Shown here: positions 34,747-44,316 of the stretch, in pieces
Numbering within the stretch: position 1 is the stretch's first letter
Layout of the letters: each line of letters opens with the position of its first letter
Origin: Corynebacterium tuberculostearicum
Lineage (GTDB): Bacteria > Actinomycetota > Actinomycetes > Mycobacteriales > Mycobacteriaceae
DNA: 64,000 nucleotides
Assembly (NCBI RefSeq): GCF_016894265.1
Contig: NZ_CP069791.1
Location: 1,364,001 to 1,428,000, forward strand
Reading direction: 5' to 3'
Notes under the pieces: model-generated
What the model was told of the DNA's origin: nothing
What the model saw: only the letters and a program-made list of their open reading frames with translations
Databases searched by the model: none
Position numbers and translations under genes: made by a program

Positions 34747-35559
34747 ATGGCGAACTACACTGCTGCAGACGTCAAGGCACTGCGCGAAGCTACCGGCTCC
34801 GGCATGCTCGATTGCAAGAAGGCTCTGGAAGAGTCCAACGGCGACTACGACAAGGCCGTTGAGTACCTGCGCATTAAGGGCGCTAAGAACGTCTCCAAGC
34901 GCGCTGACCGTGAGGCTACCGAGGGTCTCATCGCCGTTTCCGGCAACACCATGGTCGAGATCAACTGTGAGACCGACTTCGTTGCTAAGAACGAGGCTTT
35001 CAAGACCTTCGCAGCCAAGATTGCTGACGCTGCTGCTGAGGCCAAGGCAAACTCCGCTGACGAGCTCAACAACATTGAAATCGACGGCAAGAAGGTCTCC
35101 GAGGTCGTGGACGAGGAGTCCGCAAAGACCGGTGAGAAGCTGCAGGCACGCCGTGCAGTTACCGTAGAGGGCGACAACGTTGCCGTTTACCTGCACCAGC
35201 GTTCCGCTGACCTGCCGCCGGCAGTGGGCGTTCTGGTTTCCTACGAGGGCAGCGAGGAAGGCGCTCACGCCGCAGCCCTGCAGATTGCTGCAATGAACGC
35301 TGAGTATCTTACCCGCGAGGACGTTCCTGCAGAGATCGTCGAGAAGGAGCGCGAGATCGCTGAGGCCACCACTCGTGAGGAGGGCAAGCCAGAGGCAGCC
35401 CTGCCGAAGATCGTGGAAGGCCGCCTGAACGGCTTCTTCAAGTCCATCGTTCTGCTTGAGCAGGCTTCCCTTTCTGATAACAAGAAGACCGTAAAGCAGG
35501 TTGCTGAAGAAGCTGGCACCACCATCACCGGCTTCGTTCGCTACGAGGTTGGCGCTTAA
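34747..35559 (+). CDS. tsf: Elongation factor Ts
   Basis: EF-Ts exchanges GDP for GTP on EF-Tu. The N-terminal UBA-like domain shows [16 protein letters not shown] (residues about 11-26), and the dimerisation core includes [17 protein letters not shown]. 270 aa, close to the family norm. ATG has AAGGAGG upstream (34730). It follows rpsB after a terminator, with a 299-base gap that must contain its own promoter. Confidence 0.96.
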   Translation: MANYTAADVKALREATGSGMLDCKKALEESNGDYDKAVEYLRIKGAKNVSKRADREATEGLIAVSGNTMVEINCETDFVAKNEAFKTFAAKIADAAAEAKANSADELNNIEIDGKKVSEVVDEESAKTGEKLQARRAVTVEGDNVAVYLHQRSADLPPAVGVLVSYEGSEEGAHAAALQIAAMNAEYLTREDVPAEIVEKEREIAEATTREEGKPEAALPKIVEGRLNGFFKSIVLLEQASLSDNKKTVKQVAEEAGTTITGFVRYEVGA

Positions 35560-35580
35560 GCCCACCGCGCTTTAACAACT

Positions 35581-35612
35581 AGCCCACGAAGGACTATCCT
35601 TCGTGGGCTTTG
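35581..35612 (+). terminator. tsf terminator
   Basis: AGCCCACGAAGGA pairs perfectly with TCCTTCGTGGGCT around CTA, followed by TTGTTG. Confidence 0.85.
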
Positions 35613-35731
35613 TTGTGCGCTCACCGTGCCGACTCGTGCGGATGGACAATCCGCAGGAAAGGGACCGGCACGTCGCAATTGCCTACTGGCCTGCACCGGC
35701 GGGCGGTGTGAGGATGCGAAAGATATATGGG

Positions 35732-35737
35732 TAAGAT
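35732..35737 (+). promoter_or_regulatory. Probable -10 box of pyrH
   Basis: TAAGAT about 45 bases before the GTG of pyrH. Confidence 0.45.
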
Positions 35738-35782
35738 AGGGCGGAGATTGAAACTGCCCCGCGTTAAGGAGACGAAGTAGGC

Positions 35783-36511
35783 GTGACTGCTGCAGATATT
35801 AAGCGAACCGGATACAAGCGAGTAATGCTGAAGCTGGGCGGTGAGATGTTCGGCGGCGGCAAGGTCGGTATCGACCCAGACGTGGTTGAAAACGTAGCCC
35901 GCCAAATCGCCGAGGTCTCCCGCCAGGGAATCGAAATTGCAGTGGTTATCGGCGGCGGAAACTTCTTCCGCGGCGCGGAGCTTTCCCAGCGCGGCATGGA
36001 CCGTGCTCGCTCGGACTACATGGGCATGCTGGGCACGGTAATGAATTCCCTTGCATTGCAGGACTTCCTCAAGCAGCAGGGCGTCGACTGCCGCGTGCAG
36101 ACCTCCATCAACATGGCGCAGATTGCCGAGCCGTACCTGCCGCTGCGCGCTGACCGCCACCTGGAAAAGGGTCGCGTGGTTATCTTTGGCGCCGGCATGG
36201 GCATGCCGTACTTCTCCACGGATACCACTGCCGCGCAGCGAGCCCTGGAAATTGGCGCTGAGGTTCTTTTCTTGGCCAAGGCGGTCGACGGCGTCTACTC
36301 TGATGACCCGCGCACCAACCCGGATGCGGAACTGTACTCTGAAATCACTCCGCGTGAGGTTATTGAAAAGGGCCTCAAGGTTGCGGATGCCACGGCCTTT
36401 AGCCTGTGCATGGACAATGATATGCCAATTTTGGTCTTTAACCTGCTGGAGGAGGGCAATATCGCCCGCGCCGCAGGAGGCGAAGTTATCGGCACGCTGG
36501 TGCAGTCCTAA
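35783..36511 (+). CDS. pyrH: Uridylate kinase
   Basis: UMP kinase of the amino-acid-kinase fold, giving UDP for nucleotide and envelope sugar supply. Motifs: [34 protein letters not shown] and [14 protein letters not shown] start with AAGGAGA nearby. 242 aa. Usual position between tsf and frr. Confidence 0.96.
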   Translation: MTAADIKRTGYKRVMLKLGGEMFGGGKVGIDPDVVENVARQIAEVSRQGIEIAVVIGGGNFFRGAELSQRGMDRARSDYMGMLGTVMNSLALQDFLKQQGVDCRVQTSINMAQIAEPYLPLRADRHLEKGRVVIFGAGMGMPYFSTDTTAAQRALEIGAEVLFLAKAVDGVYSDDPRTNPDAELYSEITPREVIEKGLKVADATAFSLCMDNDMPILVFNLLEEGNIARAAGGEVIGTLVQS

Positions 36512-36582
36512 TACTGTAAGGGCTGCGAACCTGCTACCTTTTTATACAGCCACCCCTATTCGTTTAAGGATGATTTAACCTC

Positions 36583-37140
36583 ATGATCGATGAGATTCAG
36601 CTCGAAGCAGAAGAGCACATGACCGCTTCCGTCGAGCACACCCGCGAGCAGCTGGTGACCATTCGTACCGGCCGCGCGAACCCCACCATGTTCAACGGCT
36701 TGGTAGCCGAATACTACGGTGTACCTACTCCGATTACCCAGATGGCTACCATTTCCGTACCGGAGCCGCGCATGCTGCTCATCAAGCCTTATGAGCAGTC
36801 CATGATTCATGAGATTGAAAACTCCATCCGCAACTCGGATTTGGGCGTGAATCCCACCAACGATGGTCAGGTTCTGCGCGTGACCGTTCCGCAGCTCACG
36901 GAGGAGCGTCGTAAGGAAATGGTGAAGCTGGCCAAGAGCAAGGGCGAGGACGGCAAGATTGCTATCCGTAATATTCGCCGCAAGGCCATGGAGCAGTTGA
37001 AGAAGCTGCAGAAGGACGGCGACGCCGGCGAGGATGAGGTCATCGCTGCGGAAAAGGAAATGGAAAAGATTACTTCCGGCTACATCGAGCAGGTGGACAA
37101 GCTGGTAGAAAATAAGGAAAACGAGCTGATGGAGGTCTAA
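36583..37140 (+). CDS. frr: Ribosome-recycling factor
   Basis: RRF splits post-termination ribosomes with EF-G. The 185-aa protein shows [19 protein letters not shown] and [23 protein letters not shown] 36583 follows AAGGA at about 36566. It lies 71 bases after pyrH, so the two are probably co-transcribed. Confidence 0.97.
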   Translation: MIDEIQLEAEEHMTASVEHTREQLVTIRTGRANPTMFNGLVAEYYGVPTPITQMATISVPEPRMLLIKPYEQSMIHEIENSIRNSDLGVNPTNDGQVLRVTVPQLTEERRKEMVKLAKSKGEDGKIAIRNIRRKAMEQLKKLQKDGDAGEDEVIAAEKEMEKITSGYIEQVDKLVENKENELMEV

Positions 37141-37154
37141 GACCTCCCATCATT

Positions 37155-37189
37155 GCCGCCGTGCCCGTCCCCGGCCGGCGGCGCTTTTT
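37155..37189 (+). terminator. frr terminator
   Basis: GCCGCCG (37155-37161) pairs with CGGCGGC (37176-37182), followed by GCTTTTT. Confidence 0.7.
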
Positions 37190-37289
37190 CTGTTCCGCGG
37201 CCTACAGATCCGAAGTCTGGAGTAAGGGGAGGTCGACCAGTGAAAGTTAGCGAGGGGCGCGAAAGAAGCAGCGAAAGGAGCCGGTCACG

Positions 37290-38168
37290 GTGAGTGACGC
37301 CATTAACCGCCGATTGCCTCAGCCGAAGAATGGTGCAGGCCGCGATTTGCCGGCCGCTATCGGCGTTGGCGTAGGCCTTGGCGCACTTGTCGTGCTCGCC
37401 GTATGGGCCGGCCCGCTCGCGTGGTACGCGGTCGTGGCCCTTGCAGTTGGCGTTGCCATGTGGGAGGTACTTAGCCGCCTGCGAGAGCATTCCTATTATA
37501 TTCCGCGCACGCTGCTGATTATTTTGGGCCAAGCCATGGTGTGGGTCTCGTGGCCACTGGGCGCGCCCGGCCTTGTCGCGGTCTATGTCACCGCTGTGCT
37601 GGCGCTCATGTTTGGTCGTCTCTTCCATAATGGTCGCCATCGCCCGCCAATTAACTACCTGCGGGATATGTCCGTCGGCATTTTTGTGCTGACATGGATT
37701 CCGCTTTTTGCCACCTTCGCAGCAATGCTGTCGCTGGTATCGACCCCGTTTGCCAGTGGTGCCGCTTCCATCGTCGTCTTCATGTTGTGCGTGGTGGCCT
37801 CCGATACTGGTGGCTATATCGCTGGCGTGATGTTTGGCTCGCATCCCATGGCCCCTGCGGTGAGCCCCAAGAAATCGTGGGAGGGCTTTGCTGGGTCCAT
37901 CCTCTTTGGCGTGGTCACCGGCGCGCTTACCGTGAAGTTCCTGCTCCATCACGACGCCTGGGTGGGCGGCCTGATGGGGCTTGGCCTTGTCATTTGTGCC
38001 ACCTTGGGTGACTTGGTGGAATCCCAGTTTAAGCGTGAGCTGGGAATCAAGGATATGTCGGCTCTGCTGCCAGGACATGGCGGCTTGATGGACCGTCTGG
38101 ATGGCATGCTGCCTTCCGCCATGGTCACCTGGGTGGCCATTAGCTTCCTGGCTACGTTCACACCATAG
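37290..38168 (+). CDS. cdsA: Phosphatidate cytidylyltransferase
   Basis: Makes CDP-diacylglycerol, the precursor of phosphatidylinositol, PIMs and cardiolipin. About eight hydrophobic helices are present. The signature near the C-terminus reads SQFKRELGIKDMSALLPGHG followed by GLMDRLDG (residues about 245-275). GTG start with GAAAGGAG at 37272. 292 aa. Located after frr as in many actinobacteria. Confidence 0.95.
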   Translation: MSDAINRRLPQPKNGAGRDLPAAIGVGVGLGALVVLAVWAGPLAWYAVVALAVGVAMWEVLSRLREHSYYIPRTLLIILGQAMVWVSWPLGAPGLVAVYVTAVLALMFGRLFHNGRHRPPINYLRDMSVGIFVLTWIPLFATFAAMLSLVSTPFASGAASIVVFMLCVVASDTGGYIAGVMFGSHPMAPAVSPKKSWEGFAGSILFGVVTGALTVKFLLHHDAWVGGLMGLGLVICATLGDLVESQFKRELGIKDMSALLPGHGGLMDRLDGMLPSAMVTWVAISFLATFTP

Positions 38169-38183
38169 GAGCAGTGGGTACGC

Positions 38184-38246
38184 AAAAGCCGCCTCTCCCC
38201 AATAGTCCTTCCTAAGAAGGCAGGAAAAGGGGAGAGGCGGCTTTTT
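38184..38246. terminator. Bidirectional terminator between cdsA and the LapA-like gene
   Basis: A perfect 17-bp stem, 38184-38200 with 38229-38245 (AAAAGCCGCCTCTCCCC and complement), plus an inner CCTTCCT/AAGGcAGG hairpin. It has an A-run on one side and T-run on the other, so it works for both converging genes. Confidence 0.88.
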
Positions 38247-38251
38247 AAGAC

Positions 38252-38659
38252 CTATACCTGTTGAGCTTGCTTGCGCAGCTGGCGGCGCAGCTCAAACATG
38301 CGCCAGCCACCCACTAGCGCCATGATGAGTGCTCCGCCAATGGCGAAGATGAGGAAAGCGATTCCAGCAGGGAACTCACCGGACCAGCCTAGGAAGTTCA
38401 TGGGAACCGCGTGCTGGTTTTGCATGATGAAAACAATGAGAACAATCAGTAGCAGGAAACCTACGATGAGCGCGATCCACGTGCTGGCTGCGAAAGATCC
38501 CTTCGCCTTGCCGGAAGGCTGGGTGGAGTGAGAAGTAGAGCCAGAGACCGTCGGCTCTAGGCTAGAACCGGTCTCCGGTGCAGAAGCGTTCATCTCCGTC
38601 GAGGAGAGGTCTGCGTCGGAAGAAGAAAAGTCATCTGCGGGGTAATTCGGATTTGTCAT
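38252..38659 (-). CDS. LapA-domain (DUF1049) membrane protein
   Basis: A 135-aa protein with a hydrophilic Ser/Glu-rich N-terminus (about 1-55) and two hydrophobic segments (about 60-80 and 98-118), ending in a Arg/Gln-rich cytoplasmic stretch. The middle QNQHAVPMNFLGWSGEFPAGIAF is the LapA/DUF1049 pattern (shown across residues 84-106). Function in actinobacteria unknown. It converges on cdsA. Confidence 0.75.
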   Translation of the reverse strand: MTNPNYPADDFSSSDADLSSTEMNASAPETGSSLEPTVSGSTSHSTQPSGKAKGSFAASTWIALIVGFLLLIVLIVFIMQNQHAVPMNFLGWSGEFPAGIAFLIFAIGGALIMALVGGWRMFELRRQLRKQAQQV

Positions 38660-38753
38660 GCATCCATTATTTCTTTAAACCTGTCGATTATGCCACTTGG
38701 CACGGCTTTCAATTGGAAAAACCCACGCAGACCGTGGAAAGATGGGCAACACT

Positions 38754-39866
38754 ATGGCTCAACCAGTGAAACTTAACTTCTCCGCCCCGCGCCGCGGACT
38801 TCCCCCTAAGCACTTCGCCGACCTGACCGAAGACGAGCGCATTGATAAGCTCGCAGAAATTGGCCTGCCTAAATTCCGTGCAAAGCAGCTGGCTAAGCAC
38901 TATTACGAGCACTATACCGACAATGTGGAGGATATGACCGATATCCCCGCCGGCAAGCGCGAAGCAGTTAAGGAAGCCTTCTTCCCTGAGCTCATGAAGC
39001 CTATCCGGACTACTTCCACGGATGACGGCGAGACCACTAAGTCCCTGTGGCGGTTGCATGATGGCACGCTGCTGGAGTCGGTTCTGATGCGCTACCCAGG
39101 ACGCGCTACGTTGTGTATTTCTTCCCAGGCCGGCTGTGGTATGGCCTGCCCGTTCTGCGCTACCGGCCAGGGCGGTCTGGACCGTAACTTGTCTACGGGC
39201 GAGATCGTTGAGCAGTTCCGCCATGCTGCAGCCGCAATGGCGGCAGAAGGTGGCCGCCTGTCCAACGTGGTTTTCATGGGCATGGGAGAGCCGCTGGCTA
39301 ACTATAAGCGTGTGGTGCAGGCCGTGCGGCAGATTACCGGCCAGGATGGTGCCGGCTTTGGTCTTTCCCAGCGCAACGTGACTGTGTCTACCGTGGGCTT
39401 GGCTCCGGCAATCCGTAAGCTGGCGGACGAGGATTTGGCCTGCACGCTCGCCGTTTCCTTGCACACTCCGGATGATGAGCTGCGCGATGGCCTCGTGCCG
39501 GTCAATAACCGTTGGTCCGTCGATGAGGTGCTCGATGCTGCGCGTTATTACGCGGATAAGTCTGCTCGCCGCGTGTCTATTGAGTATGCCCTGATTCGCG
39601 ATAAGAATGACCAAGATTTTCGCGCGGATATGCTGGGTCGCAAGCTACATCAGAAGCTGGGCTCCAAGGTTCACGTCAATGTCATTCCGCTGAACCCCAC
39701 GCCGGGCTCGGAATGGGATGCGGCCCCGCAGGACCGCCAAGACGAGTTCGTGCGCCGCGTACAGGCCCAAGGCGTTCCTTGCACGGTGCGCGATACCAAG
39801 GGCGATGAGATTGCGGCAGCTTGTGGTCAGCTCGCAGCGGATGAACGGGAAGATAAGTCCGCCTAA
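38754..39866 (+). CDS. rlmN: Dual-specificity rRNA/tRNA methyltransferase RlmN
   Basis: Radical-SAM enzyme making m2A2503 in 23S rRNA and m2A37 in tRNA. The cluster motif [11 protein letters not shown] (CxxxCxxC) is clear, with later GMGEPLANY and [11 protein letters not shown] catalytic Cys is expected near the C-terminus ([14 protein letters not shown]). I take ATG 38754 (MAQPVKLNF); 38742 is an alternative four codons upstream and 38697 is too far. 370 aa. Confidence 0.93.
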   Translation: MAQPVKLNFSAPRRGLPPKHFADLTEDERIDKLAEIGLPKFRAKQLAKHYYEHYTDNVEDMTDIPAGKREAVKEAFFPELMKPIRTTSTDDGETTKSLWRLHDGTLLESVLMRYPGRATLCISSQAGCGMACPFCATGQGGLDRNLSTGEIVEQFRHAAAAMAAEGGRLSNVVFMGMGEPLANYKRVVQAVRQITGQDGAGFGLSQRNVTVSTVGLAPAIRKLADEDLACTLAVSLHTPDDELRDGLVPVNNRWSVDEVLDAARYYADKSARRVSIEYALIRDKNDQDFRADMLGRKLHQKLGSKVHVNVIPLNPTPGSEWDAAPQDRQDEFVRRVQAQGVPCTVRDTKGDEIAAACGQLAADEREDKSA

Positions 39867-39870
39867 CTGA

Positions 39871-39876
39871 TAAGAT
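39871..39876 (+). promoter_or_regulatory. -10 box of the ABC transporter operon (leaderless)
   Basis: TAAGAT lies eight bases before ATG 39885, with no ribosome site. Confidence 0.55.
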
Positions 39877-39884
39877 TGGCGGAT

Positions 39885-40715
39885 ATGATTATTCCGAATT
39901 ATCCGCCGCTTGCAGATGACCCCACCGCGCAGGCCTTTGCCGTGCGCGGTCTGAATAAATCTTTCGCTGGACGCCCCGCGGTGTCGAATTTGAGCCTCGA
40001 CATCCCGCGGGGCTCTATTTGTGGCATCGTTGGCCCCAATGGCGCCGGCAAAACCACCATGTTGACCATGGCATGTGGCCTGCTGCGCCCAGATAGTGGT
40101 GAGGCGTTTATCGCTGGGCACAATACGTGGCAGGAACCGATTGCGGCCAAGGCAGCCATGGGCCTACTCATTGATGGCGCTCCAGTCTTTGACCGTTTAT
40201 CGGGCCCAGAGTATTTGTTCTATCTCGGAGCATTGCGCCGCATGAATCAAGCCGAAGTGGAGCATCGTAGCGCACAGCTTTTGGATGCCTTGCAGCTTGC
40301 CGACGCCGCCGATAAACCCATCGCGGACTATTCCGCCGGCATGACTAAGAAGATCCTTTTGGCAGGTGCGCTTTTGCATAACCCAGAGGTCGTAATACTA
40401 GATGAGCCTCTGGAAGCGGTGGACCCAGTCTCGGGCCAGCTCATTCAGGAGCTCTTGCGCGCCTATGTCGCCCGCGGTGGCACCGTAATCCTGTCTTCAC
40501 ACGTTATGCAATTGGTAGAAGGATTGTGTGATCATGTAGCCATTATTGCGGGAGGACAGGTGTTATCTGCTGGCCACGTCGAGGAGGTTCGCCAAGGCGG
40601 CAGCCTGACGGATGCCTTCATCCACTTTGCCGGTGGGAGTGACTTTGATGCGGGCTCTTTCGACTGGCTGCGTCGTGAAGGCGGCGAGCCGCAGCGCGGG
40701 GAAGGGGAGGCGTAG
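39885..40715 (+). CDS. ABC transporter ATP-binding protein
   Basis: A 276-aa ATPase. Walker A GPNGAGKTT (about residue 49-57), signature DYSAGMTKK (about 146-154) and Walker B VVILDEPLEAVD (about 168-179) are present, then a switch His in SSHVMQL. It probably drives the large membrane subunit encoded five bases downstream. TTG at 39876 is in frame upstream, but a -10 box overlaps it, so ATG 39885 is preferred. Substrate unknown; the permease resembles ABC-2 exporters. Confidence 0.88.
   Translation: MIIPNYPPLADDPTAQAFAVRGLNKSFAGRPAVSNLSLDIPRGSICGIVGPNGAGKTTMLTMACGLLRPDSGEAFIAGHNTWQEPIAAKAAMGLLIDGAPVFDRLSGPEYLFYLGALRRMNQAEVEHRSAQLLDALQLADAADKPIADYSAGMTKKILLAGALLHNPEVVILDEPLEAVDPVSGQLIQELLRAYVARGGTVILSSHVMQLVEGLCDHVAIIAGGQVLSAGHVEEVRQGGSLTDAFIHFAGGSDFDAGSFDWLRREGGEPQRGEGEA
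40295..40307 (+). repeat. Dispersed 13-mer GCTTGCCGACGCC, copy 5 (inside ABC ATPase)
   Basis: Exact copy, read in frame as Leu-Ala-Asp-Ala. Confidence 0.55.
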
Positions 40716-40720
40716 GTTCA

Positions 40721-42313
40721 ATGACTTCGACGCTCCTCAAGCTGCACCGCACACTGTGGGCGCGCAATCTCAAAGCGAATGCCGCAGCGGTTATGATCCC
40801 TATCTGCCTATTGCTCTACGGACTTATAGGCCTTGCGTCGCTAGGAGCTCTTGCTGCGGCAGATATCTCCATCGGAACTGGAAAAATGCAAGCGCTGGCC
40901 GTGGCCCCCGCTGTAGGCACGCTTGCCTTTATCGTTATCACCCTCATCATGCCCAGCGGGGAGAATCAGCTTTCTGCCCGTGAACTTTCCGCGTTGCCGG
41001 TGCGGTTAAAAGACATCACACCGGCACTAGCTATCGCCTCAATACTCAATCTGCGCGCTCCAGTATCTGTCTTGCTCTCCATCGCCTATGCGGTGGCGGG
41101 AAGTGTGATCCTGGCGGCCAATGGCAAGGCATTGTTCATCGTTCCCTTCTGCCTCGGCATGCTCTTTGCCTTAGTGCTGACGCTGGTTTTAGTGGACCTC
41201 GCGGTCTATGTCGGGGCTACTGTCGCGGAGCTAAGCTCGACCTCCCTTAAAGTTTTGGGTGCGCTGGCGGTGTTCTTGCTCATCTTTGCTTCTAATCGGC
41301 TTGCTTCGCTCGCTAGCTCTGACTTCCCATTGGGAACTGTCGGCGAGGGGCTGGCATGGACGCCCGTAGGCGCACCAGTGGGCTGGGCGCTCGCGCTCGC
41401 CCAAGGACAACTGGCGGTGGCACTAGCACAGGTCCTCATCGCCGCGGCGTCGCTGGGCGCAGCCGTGTGGGCGTGGCACCGGTTGCTGCGCTTGCAATTC
41501 GAGCGCCGCACACTCTTGTCTCCGGCGCACCAACGCCGCGAAAAGGCGAAAGGGATTAGCCGCTTTTCCTTGGGCTCCTTTTCCTATCGCGGACCAGCTG
41601 CGATGGAATTTACGCGCTCGTTGCGCTACATCTTCCGTGACTCCCGCCTTATCGGAACCATCATCATGCAGCCGATTTTGGCAATCGTCTTTATCATTCA
41701 AGGCTTTACTGCTGATTCCGTCATGCCTTCTATAGGAGTGCTATTTCTGGGACTCTTCGGCGGAATTGTAGCCACAAATGATTTTGGCTATGACGGTCCA
41801 AGCCTGTGGGTAAAGATGGCCACACCAGTTCGTCCGCGCACGTTTCTCTACGCGCGGCACTGGGCGCACCTGGCGCCCACAGCCATAACTTTCGTCCTCT
41901 CGGCGGCGGTGCTTTTCGCGGTGAGCGCCGACAAAGCGCTCACCGGGTGCTTGATGGTGGTCGCACTGGGAATTTTCATTTCTTCTGCAGGATTGTCATT
42001 GCTGCTATCCACCTTTAATCCCTTTGCCACCGCGCGGCCCGGTGGCAGTATGTGGGCAGATAAATCCGGCTACTCGGCCAGTGCCTTCTTAAGTGCCATT
42101 TTGAATTTGTTTATTGGCTGGACGCCGATTATCCCTGGCGTCATTCCAATGGCCATCGGCTACGGCTCGAATATGGTACTGGTTGCGCTGGGGTTTATCC
42201 TCGTCATCGCGGTTCCAGTTGCGTGTTATATCGTTGCCCTCCGGGTAAGCGGAAAACGCGTGGACAACTCCCTGCCTGAGATTTACGCCAAGGTGGGGCA
42301 CTGGGTGTCTTAA
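40721..42313 (+). CDS. ABC transporter permease (ABC-2-like)
   Basis: A 530-aa protein with about 12 hydrophobic segments in two halves, separated by a cytoplasmic basic stretch (about residues 245-285). It begins six bases after the ATPase stop, so the two make one exporter. No solute-binding protein is near, which favours export. The substrate cannot be read from sequence. Confidence 0.8.
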   Translation: MTSTLLKLHRTLWARNLKANAAAVMIPICLLLYGLIGLASLGALAAADISIGTGKMQALAVAPAVGTLAFIVITLIMPSGENQLSARELSALPVRLKDITPALAIASILNLRAPVSVLLSIAYAVAGSVILAANGKALFIVPFCLGMLFALVLTLVLVDLAVYVGATVAELSSTSLKVLGALAVFLLIFASNRLASLASSDFPLGTVGEGLAWTPVGAPVGWALALAQGQLAVALAQVLIAAASLGAAVWAWHRLLRLQFERRTLLSPAHQRREKAKGISRFSLGSFSYRGPAAMEFTRSLRYIFRDSRLIGTIIMQPILAIVFIIQGFTADSVMPSIGVLFLGLFGGIVATNDFGYDGPSLWVKMATPVRPRTFLYARHWAHLAPTAITFVLSAAVLFAVSADKALTGCLMVVALGIFISSAGLSLLLSTFNPFATARPGGSMWADKSGYSASAFLSAILNLFIGWTPIIPGVIPMAIGYGSNMVLVALGFILVIAVPVACYIVALRVSGKRVDNSLPEIYAKVGHWVS

Positions 42314-42502
42314 TCCTCCGGCCCCCGCGACAGTGGCCGCATTGCGGCCCTCTCGGGGTCGCGGTTGAGGCCGTGGGGGCTGGGAGTGGGGCCTAAACGA
42401 CAGGATGTGTTGGTGAGGAGGAGGGGCGTCGCCAAGCGGAGGCATAAAGAAACCGCCGACCTTCGCGGGGAAGGGCGGCGGTAGCTAAAGCGTACTAAAA
42501 GC
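42314..42502. other. Intergenic region with nested hairpins
   Basis: A nested structure CCGCGAC/GTCGCGG (42325-42364) around GGCCGC/GCGGCC (42335-42349), a one-mismatch copy of the 13-mer (GGCGTCGCCAAGC at 42425-42437), then a terminator for the minus-strand gene at 42445-42481. Confidence 0.5.
42445..42481 (-). terminator. Terminator of the DUF2631 gene
   Basis: On the minus strand CCGCCGCCCTT pairs with AAGGTCGGCGG and is followed by TTTCTTTAT. Confidence 0.7.
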
Positions 42503-42964
42503 TTAGAGCGTGTGCTTGCCGGAGGAAACCGGGGTGGCGTTGTTGGTGCCTGGCTCAACACGCAGGTGAGAAACGCGGGAAGGCTCAATGTTGAGCGCGC
42601 GCAGCTGGGAATCGGTCAGCTCGGCGTATACGCCGGTGTTGGTCTTCTGGTCGTAGACCCAGTCCGGCTCCTGGTGGCCCACCGGCTGGTTGTTGGCGGT
42701 CACGGTGCGCACCTGGTGCAGCTTCGGCTGGAAAGCGTGGATGAGCAGGCCAACGGCGAGCAAGATAGCCAAGGCAATGAGCCAGATGGTCTCAACGTGG
42801 CCTTTGTGGTTACCAAAGTTGTAGGCAAGCAGGAACAGGACAGAGATCCAACCGGCGATCTGTACGCCAGAGCGGCTGATGCGGGACCAACCGAATCCTG
42901 CGGATGGGACGTCCTCAGTAGAAACACCGTCAAATACCTGTGGTACCGGCTTGTGGGAAGACAC
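42503..42964 (-). CDS. DUF2631 family membrane protein
   Basis: A 153-aa protein conserved in mycolic-acid bacteria, often near dxr. Two hydrophobic segments lie at about 37-56 and 62-82. The C-terminal part is hydrophilic. The GTG at 42964 is chosen because GAAGGAGAG stands directly upstream; the frame is open to 43078 but lacks a ribosome site there. It is divergent from dxr. Function unknown. Confidence 0.75.
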   Translation of the reverse strand: MSSHKPVPQVFDGVSTEDVPSAGFGWSRISRSGVQIAGWISVLFLLAYNFGNHKGHVETIWLIALAILLAVGLLIHAFQPKLHQVRTVTANNQPVGHQEPDWVYDQKTNTGVYAELTDSQLRALNIEPSRVSHLRVEPGTNNATPVSSGKHTL

Positions 42965-43129
42965 TTGCTCTCCTTCGCTTCTGCGTGTGTCCGTCTGTGC
43001 GATGAGCATGCGGGCACACCAATGCCATTTGTCTGCTACACATTCTAAAACATCGCACCTGAGATGGCGATTAAACACCCCCGTCGCAGTGCGGCGTACC
43101 TGCCGCGCCCGCCCAATGGTGGTGGGCGC

Positions 43130-43135
43130 TAGGGT
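43130..43135 (+). promoter_or_regulatory. -10 box of dxr (leaderless)
   Basis: TAGGGT ends six bases before the dxr GTG with no ribosome site between. Confidence 0.55.
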
Positions 43136-43141
43136 GGAAGC

Positions 43142-44302
43142 GTGACTACTCAGCGAATACTCATTCTTGGTTCCACCGGTTCAATCGGCACGCAGGCTCT
43201 GGAAGTCATTGCGGATAATCCCGATAAATTCGACGTCGTGGGAATCGCTGCGGGTGGCTCCAACCCGCAGCTCATCATCGAACAAGCCTGTAGCCTCAAC
43301 CTTTCGTTTGACCACGTTGCCGTGGCCAACGAGGGCGCCGCGGCCGAGGTGTCGGCCGCTTTAGGCGGTTCGGTTTTGAGTGGCGCCGACGCTGCAGAGC
43401 ACCTAGTGCGCTCGGCCCCGGCCGATACAGTACTCAATGCCTTGGTGGGGTCTTTGGGGCTCAAGGCCACCTTGGCCACATTGGAGATGGGCGAGTATCT
43501 GGCCTTGGCCAATAAGGAATCCCTCGTCGCGGGCGGCACGCTGGTTACCCAAAAGGCGCGCCCTGGTCAGATCATCCCTGTTGACTCGGAACATTCCGCC
43601 ATGGCGCAGTGCCTGCGTGCCGGCGAGGAGGGGGAGCTGGATAAGCTCGTCCTTACCGCCTCTGGTGGTCCGTTTCGTGGTTGGTCGCGCGAAGAGATGT
43701 GGGACGTGACCCCTGAGCAGGCAGCGCAGCACCCTACCTGGTCGATGGGGCAGATGAATACCCTCAACTCCGCCACCCTCATTAACAAGGGCCTGGAGCT
43801 GATTGAAGCCACCCTGCTCTTTGACATCGCCCCGGAGCGCATCGACGTCACCGTGCACCCGCAGTCCATCATTCACTCCATGGCCACCTTCAAGGACGGC
43901 TGCACTATTGCTCAGGTCTCGCCGCCGTCGATGAAGCTGCCCATTTCGCTAGCGCTGAATTGGCCGCACCGCGTCCCAGATGCCCAGCCGGCCTTGGACT
44001 TTGCGCAGGCGCATGATTGGCGCTTTGAGCCGCTTGACGATGCCGCCTTTCCCGCAGTCAACCTCGCCTGCCGGGCCGCGGCCGAGGGAACAGGGGTCAT
44101 CTACAACGCCGCCAATGAGGAGGCAGCGGCCGCGTTCTTGTCCGGGCGCATCCATTTCCCGGAGATCGTGGACGTCGTGGGCACGATCCTTGATTCCGCA
44201 TCCGAGTTTGCTGGTGTAGTCTCTAGCCTCGATGAAATCCTCGCGGTAGAAGGCGAGGCGCGCAGGCGCGCGAATGCGCTGATTGACTCGCTGGCTGACT
44301 AG
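43142..44302 (+). CDS. dxr: 1-deoxy-D-xylulose 5-phosphate reductoisomerase
   Basis: Second enzyme of the MEP isoprenoid pathway (DXP to MEP with NADPH), target of fosmidomycin. The NADPH site is [12 protein letters not shown] (residues about 7-18). Metal-binding and substrate residues are in [13 protein letters not shown] and TASGGPFRG, with [16 protein letters not shown] after them. 386 aa. GTG start. It is followed by rseP and ispG, an order known from actinobacteria. Confidence 0.96.
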   Translation: MTTQRILILGSTGSIGTQALEVIADNPDKFDVVGIAAGGSNPQLIIEQACSLNLSFDHVAVANEGAAAEVSAALGGSVLSGADAAEHLVRSAPADTVLNALVGSLGLKATLATLEMGEYLALANKESLVAGGTLVTQKARPGQIIPVDSEHSAMAQCLRAGEEGELDKLVLTASGGPFRGWSREEMWDVTPEQAAQHPTWSMGQMNTLNSATLINKGLELIEATLLFDIAPERIDVTVHPQSIIHSMATFKDGCTIAQVSPPSMKLPISLALNWPHRVPDAQPALDFAQAHDWRFEPLDDAAFPAVNLACRAAAEGTGVIYNAANEEAAAAFLSGRIHFPEIVDVVGTILDSASEFAGVVSSLDEILAVEGEARRRANALIDSLAD

Positions 44303-44316
44303 AAAGCTTTCACACC

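Noticed and set aside
42512..43048. A 178-aa plus-strand open frame opposite the DUF2631 gene.
   Set aside because: The minus-strand gene has a clear ribosome site, membrane segments and a terminator; the plus frame has none.
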